Source of the DNA: Bradyrhizobium sp. AZCC 2262
GTDB lineage: Bacteria; Pseudomonadota; Alphaproteobacteria; Rhizobiales; Xanthobacteraceae
Assembly (NCBI RefSeq): GCF_036924535.1
Contig: NZ_JAZHRT010000001.1
Span: 372,001 to 436,000 of the forward strand
Direction: 5' to 3'
Length of the DNA: 64,000 nucleotides
How positions within the stretch are numbered: position 1 is the first letter of the stretch; every line of letters starts with the position of its first letter. Position numbers and translations under genes: made by a program. This document shows, in pieces, positions 16,246 through 24,729 of the stretch. The notes beneath the pieces were generated by a model that was given only the letters and a program-made list of their open reading frames with translations, searched no databases and was not told the origin of the DNA.

Positions 16246-17505
16246 TCAGACCCGCGCTCCCGATGCGGCGCCCCATGTGGTGCGCCAGCGCACCTTGACC
16301 ATGGCAAGTCCCAGGAAACCAAGCAACGCCAGCAGGCCGAAAAACAGGAAGCCCGCGCCGAAACCGCCCGTCATTCCCTTGGCGACGCCGAGCGCTTTGG
16401 CAAGGAAGAAGCCGCCGATGCCGCCGGCGCAGCCGACCATGCCGGTCATGAGGCCGATCTCCTGACGGAAGCGCAGCGGGATGAGCTGAAACACGGCGCC
16501 GTTACCCATGCCGAGCGCGAGGACTCCGATCGAGAACAGCAACACTGACACCCAGGCGATCCGCGGCATCTCGGTGAGCGCCCAACCCGCAGGCGCCGGA
16601 GCAGCCGGTCCCTCCGGCATGAAGGCGATGACAAGATAGGCCCCCACGACGACCCCAAAAAACATCGACAACGAGCGGATGCCGCCGATGCGGTCGGCGA
16701 GCAGGCCACCGACCGGGCGGAAACCCGAACCGAAGGCGACGATCAGGGAAACCAGCAGGCCGGCCGCAACGCCTGATACGTGATACTGCACGCTGAAATA
16801 CAGCGGCAACGCGTTGGCCAGTCCGACGAAACCACCGAAGGTGATGAAGTAGAAGAACATGAACCAGCGGCTGTCGGGATCGCGCAGCAACGTGCCATAA
16901 GCCTTTAGCGAAATCGGTTTCCGTTCTCCGGGCGCATCCTTGGCGGCATAGGCGTAGTAGGCGAGGATCAGCAGCATCGGAACGAGCAGCACGCCGAACA
17001 CGGCTTGCCAGCCCCAATGTTCGGCGATCGACGGCGCGAACATCGTGTCGAGCACGACACCCATATTGCCGGCGCCGGCGATCCCCATCACCACGCCCTG
17101 ATATTGCGGCGGATACCAGCGGCTCGCCTGCGGCAGCGCAACCGCGAACGAGGCGCCGCCGATGCCGAGCGCGAGACCAAAGACCTCCACCGACAGCTTG
17201 GTCGGGAGGCCGAAGTAGCAAACCCATGCCGTCGCGGCGATGACGACGAGTTGTGCGATAATTCCGGTTCGTTTGGCGCCGAACAGATCGGCGAGAAAGC
17301 CCATCGGCACCCGCAGCAACGCGCCGGCCAGAACCGGGATGGCGACAAGCGTGAACTTCTCGTCGACGGCAAGGTTCATGTCGCGCACGATGTAGACGAT
17401 CAACGGACCGAGCGCGACCCAAGCCATGAAGCTTATGTCGAAATAGAGGAAGGCCGCGAGCAGCGTGGGCCAGTGACCAGCCTTCTTGAATTCAGCAAAC
17501 TTCAT
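16246..17505 (-). CDS. narK: Nitrate/nitrite MFS transporter, NarK type
   Basis: The 419-residue membrane protein has about twelve hydrophobic helices and the nitrate-porter signatures GAGNMGVVLDTMFAP and GMVGCAGGIGGFFL, plus Arg residues in helices 2 and 8 expected to bind the anion. It imports nitrate and probably exports nitrite, feeding NasA and NirBD encoded divergently. I chose the ATG of MKFAEFKKAGHWPTL, which has GAGG 7 bases upstream; a longer frame reaching 17739 would run through the promoter. A sigma-54 promoter lies 126 bases upstream. The kinase gene follows on the same strand after 92 bases. Confidence 0.88.
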   Translation of the reverse strand: MKFAEFKKAGHWPTLLAAFLYFDISFMAWVALGPLIVYIVRDMNLAVDEKFTLVAIPVLAGALLRVPMGFLADLFGAKRTGIIAQLVVIAATAWVCYFGLPTKLSVEVFGLALGIGGASFAVALPQASRWYPPQYQGVVMGIAGAGNMGVVLDTMFAPSIAEHWGWQAVFGVLLVPMLLILAYYAYAAKDAPGERKPISLKAYGTLLRDPDSRWFMFFYFITFGGFVGLANALPLYFSVQYHVSGVAAGLLVSLIVAFGSGFRPVGGLLADRIGGIRSLSMFFGVVVGAYLVIAFMPEGPAAPAPAGWALTEMPRIAWVSVLLFSIGVLALGMGNGAVFQLIPLRFRQEIGLMTGMVGCAGGIGGFFLAKALGVAKGMTGGFGAGFLFFGLLALLGFLGLAMVKVRWRTTWGAASGARV

Positions 17506-17630
17506 CGAGCAGCCTCGAACATCGGCGCGTGACACCGCGCAAGCGCGGTGATCTCGGCACAAGAGATTGAATTTTTGAAAGCGAGAGGTCGTCTCGTCGT
17601 TGAGACATACGCTCTCAGTCACAAACGTCA

Positions 17631-17645
17631 GCAATTCGTGTGCCA
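17631..17645 (-). promoter_or_regulatory. Sigma-54 promoter for narK
   Basis: On the minus strand the sequence is TGGCACACGAATTGC: the invariant GG and GC are exactly 10 bases apart, matching the sigma-54 consensus TGGCAC-N5-TTGC. It predicts a transcript with about 110 bases of leader before narK and NtrC-like activation by nitrogen limitation. Confidence 0.7.
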
Positions 17646-17673
17646 GAAAACCCAGCGCGTCACTTTGCGAATA

Positions 17674-17691
17674 GTTGCAGTACCTTGCAAC
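17674..17691. promoter_or_regulatory. Inverted repeat GTTGCA-N6-TGCAAC in the narK-nirB intergenic region
   Basis: A perfect 6-bp inverted repeat lies 29 bases upstream of the narK sigma-54 site. It loosely recalls NtrC-type sites (TGCAC...GTGCA), but the spacing differs and the distance to the promoter is short. It is a candidate activator site only. Confidence 0.3.
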
Positions 17692-18002
17692 GCGCGAACA
17701 AGCTGCCGCGAATGCGGCTGATGCTCCGTTTGTTGGCAAAAACAGCCGCTCGAACGTGCAGTGTGGTGTTTTATTGTGCGGTGCCGAATATTAGCGGTAA
17801 AGCGCGCCTGAAAGGCCGCTTATCCGCGTAGTGCCATCTCCGCGGGCAAATTGACGCCGGGCGATGGTTAAGCATTCGTGTTGTGCACAATGGATGGCCC
17901 AAACGGGTGATTTTTTGGGCATCCGTGCGCGCACAACTGTCGCCAATTACCGATTCATCGGCTGAAGCCGAGCGTCGCGTCCGAAAAAATACGGGTCCGG
18001 TG

Positions 18003-18019
18003 TTGGCACGTGTCTTGAA
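18003..18019 (+). promoter_or_regulatory. nirB: Sigma-54-type promoter for nirBD-nasA
   Basis: TTGGCACGTGTCTTGAA has a perfect -24 element (TTGGCACG) and TTGA at -12, spaced GG-N10-GA instead of GG-N10-GC. It would leave a leader of about 130 bases before nirB. With the site for narK it makes this intergenic region a divergent nitrogen-controlled promoter pair. Confidence 0.65.
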
Positions 18020-18057
18020 TATGAGAAATCCTCGATCGTCATAGTCGATGATCCTCT

Positions 18058-18123
18058 GCCCGCCGATGGGCGCTCCCCAATCATTCAATACTTCTTGCCA
18101 ACCGACGATGCAGGTCTGCGTCG
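18058..18123 (+). promoter_or_regulatory. Hairpin-rich nirB leader
   Basis: Between the promoter and nirB are GCCC-GCCGAT-GGGC, a 4-bp stem with a six-base loop at 18058-18071, and an interrupted stem CGAC...GCAG/CTGC...GTCG at 18103-18123. Nitrate-assimilation leaders in related bacteria can be controlled by ANTAR proteins binding paired hexaloop hairpins. The loop here does not clearly match that consensus, so this is only a suggestion. Apart from the promoters, the 17506-18162 interval shows no gene. Confidence 0.25.
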
Positions 18124-18162
18124 CCGCGTCGGACCATCGGAACCTGGATTAGAAGGCAGAGC

Positions 18163-20622
18163 ATGCTCGACAAAGTGAACAAGCAAAAGTTGGTGGTGAT
18201 CGGCAACGGCATGGCCGGCATCCGCACGGTCGAAGTGCTGCTGGACCGTGCGCCAGATCTCTACGACATCACCGTCTTCGGCTCCGAGCCATACGGCAAC
18301 TACAATCGAATTCTGCTGTCGCCCGTGCTCGCCGGCGAGAAGACCGTCAACGACATCATGCTCAACACGGAGCAGTGGTACGAGGATAACGGGATCACGC
18401 TGCGCAAGGGTGAAATGATCGAGATGATCGATCGGCGCACCTGCGAAGTCGTCACCGCGGAAGGCGCGCGGGTGCCTTACGATCGCCTGCTGATCGCCAC
18501 CGGCTCGAACCCGATCATGTTGCCGCTTCCGGGCAAGGACCTCCCGGGAGTCATCGGCTTTCGCGACATTCAGGACGTCGAGCGCATGGTTCAGGCCTCG
18601 ACCAGCTACAAGGACGCGGTCGTGATCGGCGGCGGCCTGCTCGGCCTTGAAGCCGCCAACGGCCTGATGAAGCGCGGCATGAACGTCACCGTCGTGCATC
18701 TGCTCGACACGCTGATGGAGCGCCAGCTCGATCAGGTTGCGGGTGGATTGCTGCGCAAGTCGCTGGAAGAACGCGGCATGGTGTTCAAGATGCCCGCGCA
18801 GACGCAGGCGATCCTCGGCGAGGATCGCGTCACCGGTGTGCGCTTCGCCGACGGCGAGGTACTTCCCGCCGATCTGGTCGTCATGGCGGTCGGCATCCGC
18901 CCGAATTTCGAGCTGGCGCGCAAAGCGGGTCTCCATTGCGAGCGCGGTATCGTCGTCTCCGACACCATGCAGACCTACGACGGGCGAATCTACGCCGTCG
19001 GCGAATGCGTACAGCACCGTCGCCAGACCTACGGCCTCGTCGCTCCGCTGTTCGACCAGGCCAAGGTGTGCGCCAACCACCTCGCCATGAAGGGGTTTGC
19101 CACCTATGACGGTTCGGTCGTTTCGACCAAACTGAAGGTGACCGGGATCGACCTGTTCTCCGCCGGCGATTTTGCGCCGGGCGCGGACAAGGAAGAGATC
19201 GTCATGCAGGACGCTTCGCGCGGGGTCTACAAGCGGATCATCCTGCGCGACAAGAAGATCATCGGCGCCGTGCTCTATGGCGATACCATCGACGGCCCCT
19301 GGTACTTCCAGCATCTGCGCGACGGCACCGACGTTTCGCAAATGCGCGAGCGGCTGGTGTTCGGCGCCGCCAATCTCGGCGATGGCGGCCATAGCGGCAA
19401 GAACTCGGTCGCCGCCATGAGCGATGACGCGGAAATCTGCGGATGCAACGGCGTCTGCAAGGGTACGATCGTGAAGGCGATCAGCGAAAAGAAACTGTTC
19501 ACGATCGACGACGTGCGTGCCCACACCAAGGCCTCTTCGTCCTGCGGTTCATGTACCGGCCTGGTCGAGCAGGTGCTCGCTTTCACGCTCGGCGGCGACT
19601 ATTCGGTAGCGCCGAAGGTCAAGCCGATGTGCGCGTGCACCGATCACAGCCACGACGATGCGCGCCGCGTCATCATCGAGAACGGATTGAAGACCATCCC
19701 CGATGTCATGCGGTTCATGGACTGGAAGACGCCGAACGGCTGCCACTCCTGCCGGCCCGCCCTGAACTATTACCTGCTCGCGACCTGGCCCGGCGAGTAT
19801 CGCGACGACCAGCAGTCGCGCTACATCAACGAACGCGTTCACGCCAATATCCAGAAGGACGGAACCTATTCGGTCGTGCCGCGGATGTGGGGCGGCGTCA
19901 CGACGCCGGACGAACTGCGCGCCATCGCCGACGTCGCGGACAAGTTCAAGATTCCGACCGTCAAGGTGACCGGCGGACAGCGCATCGATCTTCTCGGCGT
20001 GAAGAAGGAGGATTTGCCTGCGGTCTGGGCCGATCTCAATGATGCGGGTATGGTGTCCGGCCACGCCTATGCCAAGGGATTGCGCACGGTGAAGACCTGT
20101 GTCGGTTCGGAATGGTGCCGTTTCGGTACGCAGGACTCGACCGGCCTCGGCATCAAGATCGAAAAATTCATGTGGGGCTCGTGGACGCCGGCCAAGGTAA
20201 AGCTTGCGGTGTCCGGTTGCCCGCGCAATTGCGCGGAAGCCACCTGCAAGGACGTCGGCGTCGTCTGCGTCGATTCCGGATTCGAGATCCACTTCGCCGG
20301 CGCCGCCGGTCTTCACATCAAGGGAACCGAGTTCCTGACCAAGGTCGCGACCGAGGAGGAGACGCTCGAAGTCATCGCCGCATTGACGCAGCTCTATCGC
20401 GAGCAGGGCTGGTATCTGGAGCGCATGTACAAGTGGTGCGATCGGGTCGGTCTCGACGCCATCCGCAAGCAGGTGGTCGACGATGTCGCCAACCGCAAAG
20501 CGCTGTTCAGCCGTTTTGCCTATTCGCAGCAATTCTCGCAGAGCGATCCGTGGGCGGCGCGTGCCAAACGCGGCGTCGACCGCAACGAATTCACCCCGCT
20601 CGCGGAGCTGGAGCTCGCATGA
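18163..20622 (+). CDS. nirB: Nitrite reductase (NADH) large subunit
   Basis: The 819-residue protein reduces nitrite to ammonium in the cytoplasm. Domain order is FAD/NADH oxidoreductase (about 1-320; VVIGNGMAGIRTVE, IGGGLLGLEAANGL), BFD-like [2Fe-2S] domain with four Cys (CGCNGVCKG and SSCGSCTG, about 425-470), ferredoxin-like nitrite/sulfite reductase repeat, and siroheme/4Fe-4S domain (CVGSEWCRFG, then VSGCPRNCAEATCKD). Length and order are normal for NirB. The stop overlaps the nirD start (ATGA). It is transcribed from the sigma-54 promoter at 18003-18019. Confidence 0.95.
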   Translation: MLDKVNKQKLVVIGNGMAGIRTVEVLLDRAPDLYDITVFGSEPYGNYNRILLSPVLAGEKTVNDIMLNTEQWYEDNGITLRKGEMIEMIDRRTCEVVTAEGARVPYDRLLIATGSNPIMLPLPGKDLPGVIGFRDIQDVERMVQASTSYKDAVVIGGGLLGLEAANGLMKRGMNVTVVHLLDTLMERQLDQVAGGLLRKSLEERGMVFKMPAQTQAILGEDRVTGVRFADGEVLPADLVVMAVGIRPNFELARKAGLHCERGIVVSDTMQTYDGRIYAVGECVQHRRQTYGLVAPLFDQAKVCANHLAMKGFATYDGSVVSTKLKVTGIDLFSAGDFAPGADKEEIVMQDASRGVYKRIILRDKKIIGAVLYGDTIDGPWYFQHLRDGTDVSQMRERLVFGAANLGDGGHSGKNSVAAMSDDAEICGCNGVCKGTIVKAISEKKLFTIDDVRAHTKASSSCGSCTGLVEQVLAFTLGGDYSVAPKVKPMCACTDHSHDDARRVIIENGLKTIPDVMRFMDWKTPNGCHSCRPALNYYLLATWPGEYRDDQQSRYINERVHANIQKDGTYSVVPRMWGGVTTPDELRAIADVADKFKIPTVKVTGGQRIDLLGVKKEDLPAVWADLNDAGMVSGHAYAKGLRTVKTCVGSEWCRFGTQDSTGLGIKIEKFMWGSWTPAKVKLAVSGCPRNCAEATCKDVGVVCVDSGFEIHFAGAAGLHIKGTEFLTKVATEEETLEVIAALTQLYREQGWYLERMYKWCDRVGLDAIRKQVVDDVANRKALFSRFAYSQQFSQSDPWAARAKRGVDRNEFTPLAELELA

Positions 20623-20954
20623 CCAACTGGATTGAAATCGGGGCGCTGAGCGACATTCCCGTTCTCGGCTCGCGCGTCGTGCGAACGGCGTCCGGAGATA
20701 TTGCGGTATTTCGGACTGCCGATGACGAGGTATTCGCGCTCGACGATCGCTGTCCGCACAAGGGCGGACCGCTATCGCAAGGCATCGTCCACAACAAGCG
20801 CGTCACCTGTCCGCTGCACAATTTCGTCATTGAGCTCAGGAGCGGTACGGCGGTCGCTCCCGACGAGGGATGTACGCGCGCGCATCCGACCAAGGTGGAG
20901 AACAACACCGTCTGGCTTTGCATCCAGACGGCGGCGGCTGTGCCCGCCGAGTGA
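20619..20954 (+). CDS. nirD: Nitrite reductase (NADH) small subunit, Rieske type
   Basis: The 111-residue protein carries a Rieske-like fold with CPHKGGPLSQG and CPLHNFVIEL, whose Cys and His residues could hold a [2Fe-2S] cluster; many NirD proteins lack these ligands, but here they are kept. It forms the NADH-nitrite reductase with NirB. Its ATG overlaps the nirB stop by four bases, indicating coupled translation, and nasA follows 12 bases later. Confidence 0.93.
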   Translation: MTNWIEIGALSDIPVLGSRVVRTASGDIAVFRTADDEVFALDDRCPHKGGPLSQGIVHNKRVTCPLHNFVIELRSGTAVAPDEGCTRAHPTKVENNTVWLCIQTAAAVPAE

Positions 20955-20966
20955 GGGTGATCGCCC

Positions 20967-23627
20967 GTGCCAGTGAAGACAAGCTGTCCGTATTGCGGCG
21001 TCGGCTGCGGCGTCCTCGCTGACAGGGATGCCTCGGGCGCCGTTACCGTCCGCGGCGATCCGCTTCATCCCGCCAATTTCGGGCGGCTGTGCGCGAAAGG
21101 CTCGGCGCTCGCCGAGACCATCGGCCTCGAGGGGCGGCTGCTGGCTCCTGTGGTCAACGGGCAGGAAACAAGCTGGGATGCGGCGCTCGATCATGTCGCG
21201 GAGGGTTTTGGCAGTATAGTCCGCGAGCATGGGCCGGATTCGGTGGCCTTCTACGTCTCCGGCCAGATTCTGACCGAGGACTATTACGTCATCAACAAGC
21301 TCGCCAAGGGCTTCATCGGCACCGCCAACATCGACACCAATTCCCGGCTGTGCATGGCGTCGAGCGTGGCGGGCCACAAGCGCGCGTTCGGCAGCGACAC
21401 CGTTCCGGGCTGCTATGAGGATCTCGAAAGCGCCGATCTTCTGGTTCTCGTCGGCTCCAATGCCGCCTGGTGCCATCCGATCCTTTACCAGCGCATGGTG
21501 GCCGCCAAGGCCAACAACCCGGCGTGCCGCATCGTCGTCATCGATCCGCGGCGGACTGCGACTTGCGAGGACGCCGATCTCCACCTGCCGCTTCGCTCGG
21601 GCAGCGATTCGGTGCTGTTCAACGGGTTGCTCGCGCATCTTGCATCGCGCGACGCCATCGACAGCGCATTCGTGGATGGATCCACCACCGGCGCCGAAGC
21701 CGCGCTGCAACAGGTCGCCGGCCAGACGGTTGCGCAGACGGCCGACATCTGCGGCCTGACTGAGGGCGCGGTGGCGTTGTTCTTCGACTGGTTCGCCAAA
21801 ACCGAGCGGGTCGTCACGCTCTATTCGCAGGGCGTCAACCAGTCGAGCAGCGGCGTTGACAAGGTCAATTCGATCATCAACTGTCATTTGTTGACCGGCC
21901 GTATCGGGCGGCCCGGCATGGGGCCGTTCTCGCTGACCGGACAACCCAACGCGATGGGTGGCCGGGAAGTCGGCGGGCTGGCCAATCAATTGGCCGCCCA
22001 CATGGAGATTGAAAATCCGAAACACCGCGACATCGTGCAGCGCTTCTGGCAGTCGCCTGTCATCGCGGACAAGCAGGGCCTCAAGGCTGTCGACATGTTC
22101 GAGGCGATCGCCGACCGGCGCATCAAGGCGGTCTGGATCATGTCCACCAATCCACTGGTCAGCTTGCCGGATGCCGATCGTGCGCGCCGCGCGCTCGATG
22201 GCTGCGAGCTCGTCGTCGTATCCGATTGCATGCGCCATACCGACACCACGCGTCATGCCCAAATATTGTTGCCGGCGCTGACCTGGGGCGAAAAGGACGG
22301 CACCGTCACCAACTCCGAACGCCGTATCTCCCGGCAGCGGCGGTTCCTGCCGGCGCCCGGCACTGCAAGGGCCGACTGGCAGGCGGTTTGCGACGTCGCG
22401 CAGCGCATGGGCTTTTCGGGGTTCGACTATCCGAACGCTGCCGCGATCTTCCGCGAGCACGCGAGACTCTCCAGTTTCGAGAATGAAGGGACCCGCGATT
22501 TCGATCTGTCCGCCCTGAATACGCTCGACGATCGCGCCTACGATGCGCTTACTCCGATCCAGTGGCCGGTCACGCGCGAATATCCGACCGGCACGCCGCG
22601 GATGTTCGAAACCGGAAAATTCTTCACGGCCGATCATAGAGCGCGTTTCGTGCCGGTGACGCCGCGTGCCGCCGTGAACGCGACCAGCCGCGATTATCCG
22701 CTGGTGCTCAATACCGGGCGGGTCCGCGACCAATGGCACACCATGACGCGGACGGGAAAATCAGCGCGGCTGCTGGCGCACATTTTCGAGCCTTATGCCG
22801 AATTCCATCCCGACGATGCGCGCATGGCTGGCGTCGAGAATGGCGGCCTCGTCCGACTGACCAGCCCGTGGGGCGAGATGGTGGCGCGCGTTGTCGTTAC
22901 CGCCGAACAGCGGCGCGGCTGCGTGTTCGTGCCGATGCACTGGAACGGGGAGTATGCCGGCGATGGCCGGGTCAATGCGCTGGTCAATCCGGCGACCGAT
23001 CCGATCTCCGGGCAGCCGGAGTCCAAGCACACGCCGGTCAAGGCGGCAGCCTACTTGCCGAAATGGCATGCCTTCATCCTCAGCCGCCAGGAGATCGAGC
23101 GGCCCGCCACGGGTTACTGGGTCGGCGGCCTTTCAGGGACCTGCTGGCGGATGGAGCTCGCCGGCGACGAGCGACCAACGAGCTGGCGCGATTGGGCGCG
23201 GGCGCAGCTTCGCGTCGGGTATGACGACATCGAGTGGATCGCCTATCGCGATCCGAAGGCCGGCCGTTTCCGCTACGCGGCCGTTCGCGGCGGCCGGCTG
23301 GAAGGTTGCGTGTTCATCGCCCCCGATCACAAGCTGGTCTCGCGGTCGTGGCTATCAGGGCTTTTCGCGGAGCAGGCCTTGTCGCCGAATGCGCGGATGT
23401 CACTGCTGACGGGTCAACCGCTCGATGCGGGCCAGGACGTTGGGCCGATCGTCTGCTCGTGCTTCGGCGTCGGACAGCACCAGATCTCGGCTGAAATCAA
23501 AAAAGGGGCAGCCAGCGTCGACGATGTCGGCCGACGCCTGAAGGCCGGTACCAATTGCGGCGCGTGCAAGCCGGAGATCGGCAAGCTGCTGCGCGGCACG
23601 GCCGTACGGGATTCGCAGCCGGCATGA
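20967..23627 (+). CDS. nasA: Assimilatory nitrate reductase catalytic subunit
   Basis: The 886-residue protein reduces nitrate to nitrite in the cytoplasm. The N-terminus binds a 4Fe-4S cluster (CPYCGVGCGVL plus the Cys in LCAKGSALAE). The bulk is the molybdopterin-guanine-dinucleotide domain (DTNSRLCMASS, GSNAAWCHPI, SQGVNQSSSG, GRIGRPGMGPFSLTGQPNAM). The C-terminus has a BFD-like [2Fe-2S] domain (CSCFGVGQHQI and TNCGACKPEIG), as in the NasA/NasC forms that take electrons from a reductase or ferredoxin. It starts with GTG and is the third gene of the operon. No separate NasB reductase gene is visible. Confidence 0.94.
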   Translation: MPVKTSCPYCGVGCGVLADRDASGAVTVRGDPLHPANFGRLCAKGSALAETIGLEGRLLAPVVNGQETSWDAALDHVAEGFGSIVREHGPDSVAFYVSGQILTEDYYVINKLAKGFIGTANIDTNSRLCMASSVAGHKRAFGSDTVPGCYEDLESADLLVLVGSNAAWCHPILYQRMVAAKANNPACRIVVIDPRRTATCEDADLHLPLRSGSDSVLFNGLLAHLASRDAIDSAFVDGSTTGAEAALQQVAGQTVAQTADICGLTEGAVALFFDWFAKTERVVTLYSQGVNQSSSGVDKVNSIINCHLLTGRIGRPGMGPFSLTGQPNAMGGREVGGLANQLAAHMEIENPKHRDIVQRFWQSPVIADKQGLKAVDMFEAIADRRIKAVWIMSTNPLVSLPDADRARRALDGCELVVVSDCMRHTDTTRHAQILLPALTWGEKDGTVTNSERRISRQRRFLPAPGTARADWQAVCDVAQRMGFSGFDYPNAAAIFREHARLSSFENEGTRDFDLSALNTLDDRAYDALTPIQWPVTREYPTGTPRMFETGKFFTADHRARFVPVTPRAAVNATSRDYPLVLNTGRVRDQWHTMTRTGKSARLLAHIFEPYAEFHPDDARMAGVENGGLVRLTSPWGEMVARVVVTAEQRRGCVFVPMHWNGEYAGDGRVNALVNPATDPISGQPESKHTPVKAAAYLPKWHAFILSRQEIERPATGYWVGGLSGTCWRMELAGDERPTSWRDWARAQLRVGYDDIEWIAYRDPKAGRFRYAAVRGGRLEGCVFIAPDHKLVSRSWLSGLFAEQALSPNARMSLLTGQPLDAGQDVGPIVCSCFGVGQHQISAEIKKGAASVDDVGRRLKAGTNCGACKPEIGKLLRGTAVRDSQPA

Positions 23628-23649
23628 GCGGCCCGATGGTCGGCCGGTT

Positions 23650-24621
23650 CTAGTTCTTGATCGCGTAGAGTGGCGTTCGCAGCGTTAGCTGGTAGGACGG
23701 CTTCGGCGTCCAGGCGATCTGCGCGGTGATGCCGAACAGCCGATTGTCGTCGTCGTCCATGCGATCGAGGTCTAACCGCACGATCGGCTGCGTGAAGGCG
23801 GGAAACGGCGTCAGGTTCAGCAGCTGCGCGCCGCCGAAGGATTGCACGCCGAAGCGGGCGGTGAGTTTCCAGTTGTTGTCCCACTGATAATAGCCGCCGA
23901 CATAGCCCATGACGTCAGGGCTGACGCGGGCAAACGGGGTATCGACGAGGACTCGGGTGTATTGCATCCCCGCGAGCAGCCCGCGCGTTTCATCCGCATT
24001 CAACGCGTAATCGGCTTCGAGGATGGTGTTGTAGGCCGTCGTGGCCAGCGGCGCGTCCGAAGTCGATCGCGTCGCGTTGGATTGAATCGTGATGGTCGGA
24101 AACATTCCGCCGTTCTGCTGATAGATGTCGGCCTGGAATCCGACCGTGAAGGCGTAGATCGAGAAATTCGTCCAGGGATCGGTACCGGCCTGCGACGTGG
24201 CTCCGCTGACGCCGCCATAGACCGAGAGCCGATCGTTGACATCGACGGTCAAGGGCAGGTCGACCGAAAGGCTTTGGCTGGACGGCGAGGTGAGGGTTCG
24301 GAGCGAGGAAAGGTTCGTCAGTGTGGACAACAATGGAGGCGTGCTGAATCCGATCGAGAGCGAGCCAGCGGGCACCGTCGAATAGATGGTTCTCATATCG
24401 AGGTAGAAGTTCGGCAGGGGCGGCTTTGCCTTGGCCGCGTCCTCCTCATCGTCGCCATCGTCTTTTCCAAGGGCTGCGCCGGAAAGACATAACGACAGCA
24501 GCACGCCCAGCGCTACGCCTCTGGCGGGTCGCGCCGGGGCGAACGGCAGACCGCGCGGTGCGGTGGATCTGGTCAGATTCGTGCTCAATCGATGGCGCGC
24601 TTGATTGGCTGAGATGACCAT
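23650..24621 (-). CDS. Putative outer-membrane beta-barrel protein
   Basis: About 323 residues. A hydrophobic signal (GVALGVLLSLCLSGAALG) is followed by a short acidic linker (KDDGDDEEDAAKAK) and then a sequence of alternating polar and hydrophobic stretches with aromatic ends, typical of a barrel (YQWDNNWKLTARFGVQSFGG, SYQLTLRTPLYAIKN). No specific family is recognised. I chose the ATG at 24621; a GTG at 24648 in the same frame is possible, and neither has a good ribosome site. It converges on nasA with a 22-base gap and has no evident functional link to it. Confidence 0.6.
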   Translation of the reverse strand: MVISANQARHRLSTNLTRSTAPRGLPFAPARPARGVALGVLLSLCLSGAALGKDDGDDEEDAAKAKPPLPNFYLDMRTIYSTVPAGSLSIGFSTPPLLSTLTNLSSLRTLTSPSSQSLSVDLPLTVDVNDRLSVYGGVSGATSQAGTDPWTNFSIYAFTVGFQADIYQQNGGMFPTITIQSNATRSTSDAPLATTAYNTILEADYALNADETRGLLAGMQYTRVLVDTPFARVSPDVMGYVGGYYQWDNNWKLTARFGVQSFGGAQLLNLTPFPAFTQPIVRLDLDRMDDDDNRLFGITAQIAWTPKPSYQLTLRTPLYAIKN

Positions 24622-24729
24622 TTGGCCGCGGCGAATACAAGAAGCCACGACCGCGCGGGCTTCGATCTCATGACGGGTGTGGCGCGTTTGCGCCGCCGCG
24701 GCTTCATCGTCGTTTCGCTGGCTGACTCC

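Noticed and set aside
18085..22739. Long antisense frames opposite nirB (479 codons) and nasA (655 codons).
   Set aside because: Both are shadows of strongly conserved genes and have no family features or ribosome sites.
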